Origin: Pyrinomonadaceae bacterium
Lineage (GTDB): Bacteria; Acidobacteriota; Blastocatellia; Pyrinomonadales; Pyrinomonadaceae
Direction: 5' to 3'
Length of the DNA: 64,000 bases
NCBI GenBank assembly: GCA_028284415.1
Contig: JANQRU010000004.1
Coordinates: 620,001-684,000 of the forward strand
Shown: positions 1 through 7,912 of the stretch, one piece after another
Layout of the letters: each line of letters opens with the position of its first letter
Numbering within the stretch: position 1 is the stretch's first letter
Program-made: the position numbers and the translations under genes
Notes under the pieces: model-generated
The model's database searches: none
Told to the model about the DNA's origin: nothing
The model's input: only the letters and a program-made list of their open reading frames with translations

Positions 1-233
1 ATCACATACTCACCTCGCACATTTTTCGCCTTGGTGTGAGCTTCTTTCGCCGTCTCTTCGCTAACGACAACCTGCGTCAAACCATAACGATCCCGCAGAT
101 CAATAAAGGTAAAAATCCCAAAATCACGCTTCTTCGCCGCCCATCCCATCAGGACAACTTCTTCGCCAACATTTTCCGCACGCAATTCTCCACAAGTGTG
201 CGTTCTTTCTAAACTTCCTAAATTATCTAACAT
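1..233 (-). CDS. aspS: Aspartyl-tRNA synthetase, N-terminal part (truncated by window edge)
   Basis: The 77 visible residues form the N-terminal anticodon-binding OB fold of AspRS, which charges tRNA-Asp in the cytosol. The start is [17 protein letters not shown] and is followed by [10 protein letters not shown] and [14 protein letters not shown], which match the family pattern of a GW(V)xxxRDxG turn and FIDLRDRxGxxQVV strand. The catalytic class II core lies beyond position 1. The ATG at 231-233 is the only sensible start because the conserved domain begins about ten residues after it. It is the most downstream gene of the minus-strand run here, but a terminator at 313-352 separates it from cdsA. 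A close relative such as AsnRS is less likely given the RTHTCGEL opening typical of AspS. Confidence 0.9.
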   Translation of the reverse strand, partial: MLDNLGSLERTHTCGELRAENVGEEVVLMGWAAKKRDFGIFTFIDLRDRYGLTQVVVSEETAKEAHTKAKNVRGEYV

Positions 234-237
234 TTTT

Positions 238-305
238 TTAAGTGAATAGTGAGCAGTGAATGATGAATAGAAAAGTCTATTTACTATTTACTTCTCACTA
301 TTTTC
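238..305. repeat. Dispersed inverted repeat, family 1 (GTGAGCAGTGA type)
   Basis: Short tandem-like units AGTGAATAGTGAGCAGTGAA on one side face TTTACTATTTACTTCTCACT on the other, giving an imperfect palindrome between aspS and cdsA. A related copy lies at 2152-2224. Confidence 0.6.
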
Positions 306-312
306 TGTTTTC

Positions 313-352
313 CAAAATAAAAAACGCCTTTCGATTAAAACGAACGAAAGGC
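313..352 (-). terminator. Rho-independent terminator downstream of cdsA
   Basis: Read on the minus strand, GCCTTTCG (345-352) pairs with CGAAAGGC (326-333), followed by GTTTTTTATTTT. It lies 80 nt past the cdsA stop and before aspS. Confidence 0.75.
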
Positions 353-431
353 ATTGAACAAATCTCGTTTTTGTCCAAGCCTTACAAATTATTATCGTCG
401 CTGTTTAATCGAATTGCGTTTCGCATAATTC

Positions 432-1286
432 TTAAAAATAAAACCGTGCAAAATAATACAAGATAGGAGCATTAAAAAGCAAACTGTCTAATCTATCAAG
501 CAAACCGCCGTGTCCGGGAAGGATGTTGGCAGCATCTTTTGTATCCGAACCGCGTTTCATTGCACTTTCGGCTAGATCACCACCGACTCCAACCAATGCC
601 ATCAAAATTGCCAGTGGAATTGAGACTTTATATGGAAATTCAGGGAAAAACCAAAATGTCGAAAGAGCTGCAAAACCAATCGCTAATAAAATCCCACCGA
701 TGAAACCTTCCCAAGTTTTATTAGGTGAAATCTTCGGAACAAGCTTCCGTTTGCCAATTCCCTTACCAATAAAATATGCTCCGACGTCTGATCCCATCGT
801 TACCAAAAAGAAATATAAGAGAAGTTTGGTAGATAAAAACGGAATCGCCGTTTCGTTGAACCCTGCCCGCATTGCTACCAAAAAACCACCCAAAAATGCG
901 ATATACATCGTACCTAAAAGAGTTACGCCAACTCCCGTGAGCATTTTTGAGAAGTCTTCTCGAAAGCGAAAAGTTTGCGTGATGAGCAGAACGGTTAAAA
1001 ATACAGTAGTTGTTAGAAATAACAATTCAGGAGCCTTGGCGGGTGCATCAAACAAAAAGGCGACAAAATACAGGGCAGAAAATAAATAAGCAATTGAGGC
1101 ATCTGCTTTAAGTTCCAATTTTTTTGTAAGCGAGAAAAATTCAAATAGTCCGGCGGTCATTGCTAAAGCAACCAATAATTCAAACAACCATTTTACTTGT
1201 TCAAATTGTGGAACAAGCATCGGTAAAATAATCGCTACAATTAAAATTGGAAGGGCAAGAGCTGCCGTTAAAAGTCTGTTTTTCAT
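432..1286 (-). CDS. cdsA: Phosphatidate cytidylyltransferase (CDP-diglyceride synthase)
   Basis: CdsA makes CDP-diacylglycerol from phosphatidate and CTP at the inner membrane, the entry point to phospholipid synthesis. The 284-residue product is almost entirely hydrophobic helices. It carries the family signature near the C-terminus, KRGSDTKDAANILPGHGG followed by LLDRLDS, and the loop KISPNKTWEGFIGG. I start at the ATG of MKNRLLTAALALP; the open frame continues upstream, but that extension is encoded by a dispersed repeat (1287-1364) and is not family-like. The gene lies 78 nt after uppS, a classic uppS-cdsA pair, so the two are probably co-transcribed. Confidence 0.93.
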   Translation of the reverse strand: MKNRLLTAALALPILIVAIILPMLVPQFEQVKWLFELLVALAMTAGLFEFFSLTKKLELKADASIAYLFSALYFVAFLFDAPAKAPELLFLTTTVFLTVLLITQTFRFREDFSKMLTGVGVTLLGTMYIAFLGGFLVAMRAGFNETAIPFLSTKLLLYFFLVTMGSDVGAYFIGKGIGKRKLVPKISPNKTWEGFIGGILLAIGFAALSTFWFFPEFPYKVSIPLAILMALVGVGGDLAESAMKRGSDTKDAANILPGHGGLLDRLDSLLFNAPILYYFARFYF

Positions 1287-1364
1287 TTGCAATTTGCGGT
1301 TCACAATTTGCGATTTGGGTTTACAAAAAACCACAAAATCAATCGCAAATCGCAAATCCAAAAT
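1287..1364. repeat. Dispersed inverted repeat, family 5 (CAAATCCAAAATC type)
   Basis: The uppS-cdsA gap consists of ATTTGCGGTT/ATTTGCGATTTGGG units facing AATCGCAAATCGCAAATCC and a final AAAATC. The same oligonucleotide type recurs inside coding sequence at 12859-12888 and 18170-18205. Confidence 0.6.
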
Positions 1365-2144
1365 CTAGTTTTGTTTTACTCCGCCGAACCTACGGTCACG
1401 TTTCTGAAATTCGAGTATAGCTTTGAAGATTTCCTTGCGGCGAAAATCTGGAAAAAGTGTTTCGGTGACATAAATTTCGCTATAAGCGACCTGCCATAAA
1501 AGAAAATTAGAGATACGCATTTCACCGCTTGTGCGAATCATAAAATCAACTTCTGGTAAGCCGTGCGTGTATAAATTCTGCTCAATGTGCTTTTCGCTAA
1601 AATCTTCTATCGAACCGCCATTTCTGCTTATTTCTTCAAAGGCTTTTTTGCAGGCTTCAACAATTTCCGCACGCCCTCCATAATTTAGAGCTACACTTAA
1701 TTTTGTTCCCGTGTTGTCTTTGGTTAATTCTTCAGCGTCGTGTATTTCCCTTTGCACGTCTTCGGCTAAACCTTTGATGTCACCAATAGCTTTGAAACGA
1801 ATTTTATTTTCATTTACTTCGTCAATTTCTTTATTGATGTAGTATTTGAGCATCTCCATTAATCCCTTTACTTCATCTTCAGGACGCTTCCAATTTTCCG
1901 TCGAAAAAGCATAAAGTGTAACTGCCTTTATTTCTAAACGTGCAAAAGTATCAAGAATCGAACGAACCGATTCAGCACCTTCTTTATGCCCATACAAACG
2001 GGGTTTTCCACGCAATTTTGCCCAACGCCCATTGCCATCCATAATTATCGCAACATGATTTGGCAAACGACCCAAATCAATCTGCGAAAGCATTTCGGCT
2101 TCTTCAGAATCTGGTTCTAAAATTTCGGCAAAATTTTCGTGCAT
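1365..2144 (-). CDS. uppS: Isoprenyl transferase (undecaprenyl diphosphate synthase)
   Basis: UppS condenses isopentenyl diphosphate onto farnesyl diphosphate to give the C55 carrier lipid for peptidoglycan and O-antigen synthesis. The 259-residue product shows the cis-prenyltransferase motifs in order: IIMDGNGRWA (the Asp binds Mg-diphosphate), GHKEGAESVR, LYAFSTENWKRP, and the C-terminal RTSGEMRISNFLLWQVAYSE. The length is usual for the family. The N-terminus before LPNHVAIIMDG is about 30 residues, slightly longer than in many homologues. cdsA follows across a repeat-filled 78-nt gap. Upstream is another repeat (2152-2224), so the promoter may lie in or beyond it. Confidence 0.95.
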   Translation of the reverse strand: MHENFAEILEPDSEEAEMLSQIDLGRLPNHVAIIMDGNGRWAKLRGKPRLYGHKEGAESVRSILDTFARLEIKAVTLYAFSTENWKRPEDEVKGLMEMLKYYINKEIDEVNENKIRFKAIGDIKGLAEDVQREIHDAEELTKDNTGTKLSVALNYGGRAEIVEACKKAFEEISRNGGSIEDFSEKHIEQNLYTHGLPEVDFMIRTSGEMRISNFLLWQVAYSEIYVTETLFPDFRRKEIFKAILEFQKRDRRFGGVKQN

Positions 2145-2151
2145 GTTTGTG

Positions 2152-2224
2152 TCAGTTTATAGTGAGCGGTGAACAGTAAAGAGTTTTTTCTATCGTTTCT
2201 GCTTACTGCTCACGACTCACTACT
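2152..2224. repeat. Dispersed inverted repeat, family 1
   Basis: TATAGTGAGCGGTGAACAGTAAAG faces CTTACTGCTCACGACTCACTAC in inverted orientation (arms quoted are split at about 20 nt). One arm encodes the last residues and the stop of the DUF952 gene. Confidence 0.65.
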
Positions 2225-2502
2225 TTAACTATTGAATCCATATTTACTTCCCCGTAAATGTGCGGATAAATCTCATCATTTGTTGAAGGCTCATTAATCA
2301 ACTTTGAGTTTAATTTATCCGTTTCGATTTCTAAAATCAAAACCTCTTTTACGCCTTTGTAATATCTTTTTAATACGTCTTCAAGCTGTTCGGCAAAACT
2401 GCAATGAATAAAGCCCTCTGTATCCAGACTTTCCGCTTTGTAAAACTCTTTATCTTTAAAACTTTCCCAAACTTCGGGCAAAACGATGTGGTAAATTTTC
2501 AT
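2203..2502 (-). CDS. DUF952 family protein
   Basis: This is a 99-residue protein of the DUF952 family, whose function is unknown. The family hallmarks are visible: an opening MKIYHIV, the SLDTEGFIHCSFAEQ block and the closing PHIYGEVNMD block. It has no signal peptide or membrane segment, so it is probably cytosolic. It starts 2 nt after the truA stop and is likely co-transcribed with it. The last six residues, VVSREQ, and the stop codon are encoded by one arm of the inverted repeat at 2152-2224, so the natural C-terminus has been replaced or extended by repeat sequence. Confidence 0.85.
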   Translation of the reverse strand: MKIYHIVLPEVWESFKDKEFYKAESLDTEGFIHCSFAEQLEDVLKRYYKGVKEVLILEIETDKLNSKLINEPSTNDEIYPHIYGEVNMDSIVKVVSREQ

Positions 2503-2504
2503 TT

Positions 2505-3257
2505 TTAATCGTAATACACCTTTAGAAGCGTCAAACCGTTGGCGGGTGCTGTAACTCCTGCTAAGTCGCGTTCGCCCGTGACTATTGCTTGTTGAATTGT
2601 ATCAGTTTTCTTTTCGCCACGCCCGACCTCAAGAATCGTTCCGACGATTGAGCGAACCATATAACGCAGAAAACCATTTCCCGTTATCTTAAACTCAATC
2701 ATTGAGGCATTTGCCCGATTATCCCAATGAGATTCGACGGTGAATTCTTGAATTGTACGAACCTTATTTTCAGAGTCAGATTGAGCATTTGAAAAGGCTG
2801 TCCAATCGTGTTCTCCCAGAAAAAATCTTGTTGCCTCGTGCATTTTAGCAACATCTAAAGGGCGTGATTCCAAATGTGCATATCTTGCCCAGAAAGGCGA
2901 GATCACAGGAGCATTGATAACGCGATACAAATAAGTTTTTCCCTTTGCTGAGAATCTTGCGTGAAAATCATCATCAACATCCTGACAATCCAGAACCCGT
3001 ACATCACGCCAGGAATTTCCATTTATCGCAGCTCGTAATTTTTCAGGCTTGAAGGTTTTATTTAGCTTTACATTAGCAACCTGCCCTTCAGCGTGAACAC
3101 CGGCATCGGTTCTGCCTGAACCGGCTACGTGAGCTTCCGAATCTTCAAGAAGTGAAACAACCCGCTCAAGTTCTCCCTGAACAGTCCTTTGGTCACTCTG
3201 AACCTGCCAACCGTGAAAATCCGTGCCGTCGTATTGAATTAAAAGTTTATAGTTCAT
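2505..3257 (-). CDS. truA: tRNA pseudouridine(38-40) synthase TruA
   Basis: TruA isomerises uridines 38-40 in the anticodon stem of many tRNAs. The 250-residue product carries the catalytic motif GSGRTDAGVHAEGQV, in which the Asp is the nucleophile. It also has YDGTDFHGWQVQ at the N-terminus and FLRYMVRSIVGTILEVGRG near the C-terminus, all typical of TruA. The ATG at 3255-3257 gives MNYKLLIQYDG; a GTG one codon upstream is an alternative. The promoter region is occupied by an inverted repeat (3272-3401). Confidence 0.95.
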   Translation of the reverse strand: MNYKLLIQYDGTDFHGWQVQSDQRTVQGELERVVSLLEDSEAHVAGSGRTDAGVHAEGQVANVKLNKTFKPEKLRAAINGNSWRDVRVLDCQDVDDDFHARFSAKGKTYLYRVINAPVISPFWARYAHLESRPLDVAKMHEATRFFLGEHDWTAFSNAQSDSENKVRTIQEFTVESHWDNRANASMIEFKITGNGFLRYMVRSIVGTILEVGRGEKKTDTIQQAIVTGERDLAGVTAPANGLTLLKVYYD

Positions 3258-3271
3258 CACAAAGAATTATT

Positions 3272-3401
3272 TAACCACAGATAAACACAGATGAACACAG
3301 ATAGTTTCGATAAAAATTACTGAGCTTATTATTTTTCTTTATTTGAGAATTTCTAAGCAGACTTTCTTAAAATCAGCGTTTATCTGTGTTCATCTGTGGA
3401 C
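3272..3401. repeat. Dispersed inverted repeat, family 2 (ACACAGAT type)
   Basis: The left arm, ACCACAGATAAACACAGATG plus AACACAGATAG, is matched by a right arm GTTTATCTGTGTTCATCTGT plus GGA. The two arms enclose about 70 nt between truA and the ATP-grasp gene. Confidence 0.7.
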
Positions 3402-3407
3402 AATTTC

Positions 3408-4259
3408 TTACCTCATCCACTCATCAAAAACTCTCGCAAAGCGCTTCGGCGAATCCGCATCCATACGAAAATATAATGCAGGTTCGATGAGTTCAAGTTC
3501 CATCAAAGCGAAATCATCCTGCTCGTCACGCACAAGATCAACTCTTGCATAAAGCAATTTTTGCCCGATCTTTTCTAAAACAAATTTAGCTGTTTTAAGC
3601 ATTTTTTGACTTGGATCAATCAGTTTATTGATCCCACCAAAATCTTCCTGCACGCGAAAATCATTTTGCTTTGGAGTTTTAAGCATCACGTGGCTGAAAT
3701 TTCCGCCGAAATAAAATAGCGAGTATTCGCCTTCTTCGACAATGTTTCGCATAAATGGCTGAACCATATATTTTCGATTGCGAAAAACATCTGTAATTTC
3801 TGGCAAAAACTTTTTCACGCGAAAAGTATCTTGAGCCGTCGCACTAACAATCGGTTTGATAATTATTTCATTTGTATCAAATTCTTCAAGCCAACTTAAA
3901 AACAGATTTTCATTTATCAAATCATCCGAAAAAATTGTCGGAACAGTTTTAACGCCTTTTTCTTGTAAATCCTGCAAATAAGTTTTGCTCAAATTCCATT
4001 TAACAATTTCGAGCGGATTTTCGAGCCGTGTCGCATTTTCAATCTTCTGCAATGTATCTAAAAACTCTTTTGGCGAATTCTGATAATCCCAAGTCGTACG
4101 AATTATCACCGCTTCAAACTTGCTCCAATCAACATTTTCCACTCGCCAAGAAATTGTTTCAACTTCCCAACCAAGTTTATTTAAAGGCTCAATCGTTAGT
4201 TCATCATCGGTAACATAATCATCCAAATCATCCATTGAAAGAAAGCAAAGTTTTTTCAC
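3408..4259 (-). CDS. ATP-grasp family protein (glutathione-synthetase-like / DcsG-like)
   Basis: This 283-residue protein resembles the ATP-grasp ligases of the glutathione synthetase/RimK group, the closest named type being DcsG of cycloserine synthesis. Visible features are an N-terminal pre-ATP-grasp domain ending VIIRTTWDYQNSPKEF, the switch NPLEIVKWNLSKTYLQDL, the ATP-binding strand EIIIKPIVSATAQDTF, the EGEYSLFYFGGNFSHVMLK block and the metal-site strand YARVDLVRDEQDDFALMELE (split into its two halves, DLV and ALMELELIEP). The substrate cannot be told. The start is GTG at 4257-4259; no in-frame ATG precedes it. Neighbours are unrelated housekeeping genes. Confidence 0.75.
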   Translation of the reverse strand: MKKLCFLSMDDLDDYVTDDELTIEPLNKLGWEVETISWRVENVDWSKFEAVIIRTTWDYQNSPKEFLDTLQKIENATRLENPLEIVKWNLSKTYLQDLQEKGVKTVPTIFSDDLINENLFLSWLEEFDTNEIIIKPIVSATAQDTFRVKKFLPEITDVFRNRKYMVQPFMRNIVEEGEYSLFYFGGNFSHVMLKTPKQNDFRVQEDFGGINKLIDPSQKMLKTAKFVLEKIGQKLLYARVDLVRDEQDDFALMELELIEPALYFRMDADSPKRFARVFDEWMR

Positions 4260-4265
4260 AATAAA

Positions 4266-4568
4266 CTAAATCCTTTTAAGCCAAAGATAATTATTAGGGT
4301 TGAAGAAAAGAAAGTATAAAGCAGTAATGAAGTTAGCATTATTTCCACAAGTAAAGTTTATTATTTCATCATTACTAACTTCAAAAGTTATTTCTTCACT
4401 GCTACACCAATCAATTTTCAGTTTAATTCTGTAAATTCCCGGGTTAATATCAAAAAGTTCAGTTTCACCTGCTTTGACTGTTCCTAACAAACTATCATTA
4501 AGAGTTATTTCGTAAGCACGAAGATAATCTCTAAATTCCTTTGTTCTACTAACTTTTATCTTTGCCAT
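4266..4568 (-). CDS. Small conserved hypothetical protein
   Basis: This is a 100-residue protein beginning MAKIKVSRTKEFRDYLRAYEI, two nucleotides after the pyrE stop, so it is probably translated from the pyrE transcript. It has a compact beta-rich look (LNDSLLGTVKAGE, PGIYRIKLKIDWCSSEE, FEVSNDE) reminiscent of small PEGA-like carriers, then a hydrophobic stretch ANFITALYFLFFNP that may touch the membrane. I recognise the general pattern of a widespread uncharacterised family with a conserved KIDWCSS motif but cannot assign a function. The longer upstream frame overlaps pyrE and is unlikely to be used. Confidence 0.6.
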   Translation of the reverse strand: MAKIKVSRTKEFRDYLRAYEITLNDSLLGTVKAGETELFDINPGIYRIKLKIDWCSSEEITFEVSNDEIINFTCGNNANFITALYFLFFNPNNYLWLKRI

Positions 4569-4570
4569 TG

Positions 4571-5143
4571 CTAAATAAATCTTGATCCAGGTTTTACCGC
4601 TTCTGTTCCTTCTGCACACATCGGGCAATTCTCTTTCTCGTAGCTCGGAACATCCAATTCGACTAGCGAAATTCTGGGGACACCAACATCTGCCTTTCCG
4701 CCGGAGCGGTCAATTATCGAAGCAGCGTTTGTCACATTTCCGCCGTGATCTTTCAATACATCAATACATTCTTTGACCGAACCGCCAGTCGTGATTACGT
4801 CTTCAACCGCTAAAATCTTTTCACCTTCTTTAATTTGAAAACCACGTCGTAAGGTCATACTTCCTGCCTTTCGTTCCGTCCAGATAAAGCGTACATTTAA
4901 GGCTTTGGCAACTTCATAACCGATAATCAAACCACCAATTGCGGGTGATGCGACCGTTTCAATTCCTGCATCCACGAAATGTTCTGCAATCGCTTTTCCG
5001 AATTTTGCCGAATCAAAAGGGTATTGCAAAGCCAAAGCACATTGGAGATATTTTGGGCTGTGCAGACCGCTTGAAAGTATAAAATGCCCCTCTAAAAGAG
5101 CATTAGTATCGCGGAAATGTTCGATAATTTTTTCTGATTCCAT
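4571..5143 (-). CDS. pyrE: Orotate phosphoribosyltransferase
   Basis: PyrE joins orotate to PRPP to form OMP in pyrimidine synthesis. The 190-residue product carries the PRPP-binding loop ILAVEDVITTGGSVKE and the substrate region SSGLHSPKYLQCALAL, and its length fits the family. The C-terminal tail contains CPMC (in ENCPMCAEGTEAVKPGSR). A Cys pair there is also known in the Thermus/thermophile-type branch of PyrE. The gene is separated by only 45 nt from a divergently transcribed exonuclease gene, so both promoters must lie in or very near that gap. Confidence 0.95.
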   Translation of the reverse strand: MESEKIIEHFRDTNALLEGHFILSSGLHSPKYLQCALALQYPFDSAKFGKAIAEHFVDAGIETVASPAIGGLIIGYEVAKALNVRFIWTERKAGSMTLRRGFQIKEGEKILAVEDVITTGGSVKECIDVLKDHGGNVTNAASIIDRSGGKADVGVPRISLVELDVPSYEKENCPMCAEGTEAVKPGSRFI

Positions 5144-5188
5144 ATTTTTCGCTTGAAGTTTCGTATTTTAGAGTTAAAATCAAGTTTT

Positions 5189-5998
5189 ATGACACCGTAT
5201 CCTAACCTAATTTCAGAGTCCCTGCTTGTCAATGAAACGATTGAACTTTTGAAATCAAACGGTGGAAATGTGCCAGCTGTGAAGGTTGTGGATTACGTGA
5301 TGAACATTCCGAAGCCTGAGCCAAATCTCGCTAAAGTCCTCGTTTCAGACATTATTGATACCGATCCAAGACTCAACTTAAATAATGACACGGTCGAACT
5401 TATCGGAAAAGGTTTTGAAAATCGAAAACTCAATGAAACTGATTTTGTTGTTTTTGACTTGGAAACAACGGGAGCCAAAACTCCGCCTTGTCGTATCACA
5501 GAAATTGGTGCTTACAAAGTTGAAAAAGGCAAAATTACTGATGAATATAAAACTCTCGTAAATCCTGAAACATCGATTCCGGCATTTATCACAGGTCTGA
5601 CGGGAATCAGCGATTTAATGGTCAAAGATGCTCCGAAATTCCCCGAAATTTCTTCGGATTTTATGAATTTTATTGGCGATGCAGTGCTCGTCGCTCACAA
5701 CGCTCATTTTGATATGCGTTTCCTAAATCACGAAATTGGTAAAATCCACCGCGAATACCGCGTTGGAAATCCATATCTCTGCACCGTCCAACTCTCAAGA
5801 AAACTCCTCCCCGACATAGCCAACCACAAACTAAACACAGTCGCCGAACACTACGAAATACGACTCGATAACCACCACCGAGCCACCGACGATGCTTATG
5901 CAACCGCACAAATTTTTGTAAATTTATTGAAAATGTTGGAAGAGCAAGGAATTAGGGATTTACTATCGGCGAGGAAATTTAAAAAGAGAAAAGCCTGA
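5189..5998 (+). CDS. DnaQ/PolC-type DEDDh 3'-5' exonuclease
   Basis: This 269-residue protein has an N-terminal region of about 80 residues of unknown fold, then an exonuclease domain with all five DEDDh residues: FDLETTG (D, E), AHNAHFDMRFL (D) and HRATDDAYAT (H, D). The nearest family is the PolC-type or DinG-like exonuclease; it could proofread or take part in repair. I prefer the ATG at 5189 over a TTG at 5153 because the conserved region starts well downstream. No polymerase or helicase domain follows. The last residues are basic (KKRKA). Confidence 0.85.
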   Translation: MTPYPNLISESLLVNETIELLKSNGGNVPAVKVVDYVMNIPKPEPNLAKVLVSDIIDTDPRLNLNNDTVELIGKGFENRKLNETDFVVFDLETTGAKTPPCRITEIGAYKVEKGKITDEYKTLVNPETSIPAFITGLTGISDLMVKDAPKFPEISSDFMNFIGDAVLVAHNAHFDMRFLNHEIGKIHREYRVGNPYLCTVQLSRKLLPDIANHKLNTVAEHYEIRLDNHHRATDDAYATAQIFVNLLKMLEEQGIRDLLSARKFKKRKA

Positions 5999-5999
5999 T

Positions 6000-6587
6000 C
6001 TAGTTTTCTTTTTTAGCGATGGGTAACTTCCAAGTCATAAAAGTCGTTTCATCTTCAAACTTAACAACAGTTACCGTTATAAAAACCTTGGTAAAATTCA
6101 CTTTTCCCGTTCTCATTTCAATACCTTTTCGGTCTCGCTCATAATGTGCTTCATTACGAAATAATGTAACTTCTTCTTTCGGCAGTATGGCTTTTTGATC
6201 ACCATAATCAATGCCCGTACTTAAAGTCCTGCCATATTCCAGGCTAAATCCCATTCTGGATTTTTTGTATTTGGTTTCGGGCAGAGCAAATCCTATTCTT
6301 ATCGCTGAAATCGGTCTTCCTGATATGTTTTTTACCTTAAAAGTTAAGTCGCTCAACCAATCTCCATCAGCAGAAAAGGATTTTCCCAGTTCTACAACTT
6401 CATTGCCAATCTTGATTTCAACTATCTCAATAGCTTCATCTTTTGTGGGAATCATTTTTCCATCTTCACCTTGAATAAGCCCACCCATTGTTTTTGGCGG
6501 AAAGTCAATTATCCTCTCCTCCATCTGACCGAATGTAATTAATGGTAAAGTGCTCAAAACAAGAACTAGAGAGTAAATTATCTTCAT
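6000..6587 (-). CDS. Exported hypothetical protein
   Basis: This 195-residue protein has a clear signal peptide (MKIIYSLVLVLSTLPLITFG, then Q). The mature part is polar and beta-rich. The middle block, GDWLSDLTFKVKNISGRPIS, reads like one strand pair of an immunoglobulin-like fold. I do not recognise a family. It converges tail-to-tail with the exonuclease gene with a single nucleotide between stops and is probably monocistronic. Confidence 0.6.
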   Translation of the reverse strand: MKIIYSLVLVLSTLPLITFGQMEERIIDFPPKTMGGLIQGEDGKMIPTKDEAIEIVEIKIGNEVVELGKSFSADGDWLSDLTFKVKNISGRPISAIRIGFALPETKYKKSRMGFSLEYGRTLSTGIDYGDQKAILPKEEVTLFRNEAHYERDRKGIEMRTGKVNFTKVFITVTVVKFEDETTFMTWKLPIAKKEN

Positions 6588-6650
6588 ATTATTGCTCGAC
6601 TTAAAGAATTCTCACTTACTAAAAACAATGACAAAAACATATTATCTATT

Positions 6651-7037
6651 TTAAGTTCTCGCTTTTTGAATTCTCTCTTGAATCGTTTCAGTTTCCGCTA
6701 TTTCATAAAGACTAATCAGACTATTTTCGATAGTAAAGATTTGTCGAATCGTAGCATCCGCTAATAAATTGCCTTCCATATCTTTGATGACTTGATGAAC
6801 AGTAACAACATCCCGATTGCGTTCATCAGTCTCAAACTTTATTATCCTAAGCTCAGGTTGAATATTCTTAAACTGCTCAATCCAATATTCGCGTACCGCA
6901 GTGCGTCCATAAATAAAACCACCTTCCAAACCGTTTGCCCATTTCACATCCGATTGCATTGACGAAATAATTGTTTCAATCTCACGTCTGTTAAAGGCAT
7001 CATATAAATTTCGCAAAAGTTCTCGATTTGAATTCAT
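6651..7037 (-). CDS. SnoaL-like / NTF2-fold protein
   Basis: This 128-residue protein has the NTF2-like pattern: an opening helix LLRNLYDAFNRREIETIISS, then MQSDVKWAN, a GRTAVREYWIEQF helix and four strands ending FTIENSLISLYEIAET. SnoaL-like members include small cyclases, isomerases and many proteins of unknown role; no catalytic residue can be assigned here. It lacks a signal peptide and sits alone on the minus strand. Confidence 0.75.
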   Translation of the reverse strand: MNSNRELLRNLYDAFNRREIETIISSMQSDVKWANGLEGGFIYGRTAVREYWIEQFKNIQPELRIIKFETDERNRDVVTVHQVIKDMEGNLLADATIRQIFTIENSLISLYEIAETETIQERIQKART

Positions 7038-7117
7038 AATTACTCAAATATATGTCACAAATTTTGTTAAAACAAGAAAACTGCATGATCTTTAGATTCT
7101 TTTGGAATCTAAAGTTT

Positions 7118-7612
7118 TTATCCGTATAATTTTTTCTCTTTCTTAAATTTCTTAATTACCATTTCCCGACGCATTTTTGGTAGATGGTCTATGAATAATT
7201 TGCCGTCACAATGATCGGTTTCGTGCAAGAAGCAACGGGCGGCATAACCTTCGGCTTCCGTCTCGAACCATTCGCCGTTTACGTCTTGGGCTTTGAGCTT
7301 TGCTTTATCGGGACGGACGACGACTGCCGGAACTTTTCCGACCGAGAGACAGCCCTCTTGTCCGCTTTGTTCACCGGAGGTTTCGATGATTTCGGGATTT
7401 GCGGCGATAAGTTTGATGCCTTCGCAGTCCATCACGAATAAACGGAGAGACAAGCCAATCTGCGGTGCGGCAAGCCCGACGCCTTCATCATCATACATCG
7501 TCTCAAACATATCATCACAAAGTTTCTGCAATTCTTCGCCAAATTCCGTAACGGGTTTGCCGACCTTGCCGAGAACTTCTGCTGGATATTCTGTAATTTT
7601 CCTGATACTCAT
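7118..7612 (-). CDS. def: Peptide deformylase
   Basis: Deformylase removes the formyl group from the initiator methionine of nascent proteins. The 164-residue product carries all three motifs: GVGLAAPQIGLS (motif 1), EGCLSVG (motif 2, metal-binding Cys) and HETDHCDGKLF (motif 3, two metal His and the catalytic Glu). I start at MSIRKITEYP. The open frame extends five codons to MASKD, but those are encoded by an arm of the inverted repeat at 7622-7697. No fmt gene is adjacent. Confidence 0.95.
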   Translation of the reverse strand: MSIRKITEYPAEVLGKVGKPVTEFGEELQKLCDDMFETMYDDEGVGLAAPQIGLSLRLFVMDCEGIKLIAANPEIIETSGEQSGQEGCLSVGKVPAVVVRPDKAKLKAQDVNGEWFETEAEGYAARCFLHETDHCDGKLFIDHLPKMRREMVIKKFKKEKKLYG

Positions 7613-7621
7613 ATCTTTGCT

Positions 7622-7697
7622 TGCCACGAACGAACACGAAATTTCACAAAAAATTTTTAAAGTTCTTTTCGTGTTTATTCGTGTTATTTCGTGGCTA
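7622..7697. repeat. Dispersed inverted repeat, family 3 (CACGAA type)
   Basis: GCCACGAACGAACACGAAAT at the left is inverted at the right as TCGTGTTTATTCGTG plus TTATTTCGTGGC. Further copies lie at 9562-9596 (one arm), 11410-11485, 14055-14088 (one arm) and 14474-14566. Confidence 0.75.
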
Positions 7698-7702
7698 TAT
7701 TC

Positions 7703-7912
7703 CTAACGAGGAATTACTCCTCGTCTCGATCGTCTTCGGAAATCTCGTTTGGCGTTGAAACCTTTTTCCTCACGCATCTGGCATTCCCAGCAAACATGGC
7801 GTGTCTCATTGGTCGGACTTACAAATGTGTAGTATGTATCAACTTCCCGGTCGCATTCTGCACATCTTTCAATCGGTTTTGGATTCTTATTTTTTAGTTT
7901 GTCTTCGCTCAT
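7703..7912 (-). CDS. Small zinc-ribbon-like protein
   Basis: This 69-residue protein has two Cys pairs, CAEC and CWEC, about 25 residues apart, which suggests a treble-clef or zinc-ribbon metal site. The C-terminus is very basic (KRDFRRRSRRGVIPR), consistent with nucleic-acid contact. It starts inside the last codons of the upstream GT39 gene (4-nt overlap), so the two are translationally coupled. No family name can be given. Confidence 0.6.
   Translation of the reverse strand: MSEDKLKNKNPKPIERCAECDREVDTYYTFVSPTNETRHVCWECQMREEKGFNAKRDFRRRSRRGVIPR

Noticed and set aside
523..1089. 188-codon open frame on the plus strand opposite cdsA
   Set aside because: It runs antisense to a gene with clear CdsA signatures; the translation has no family-like motif.
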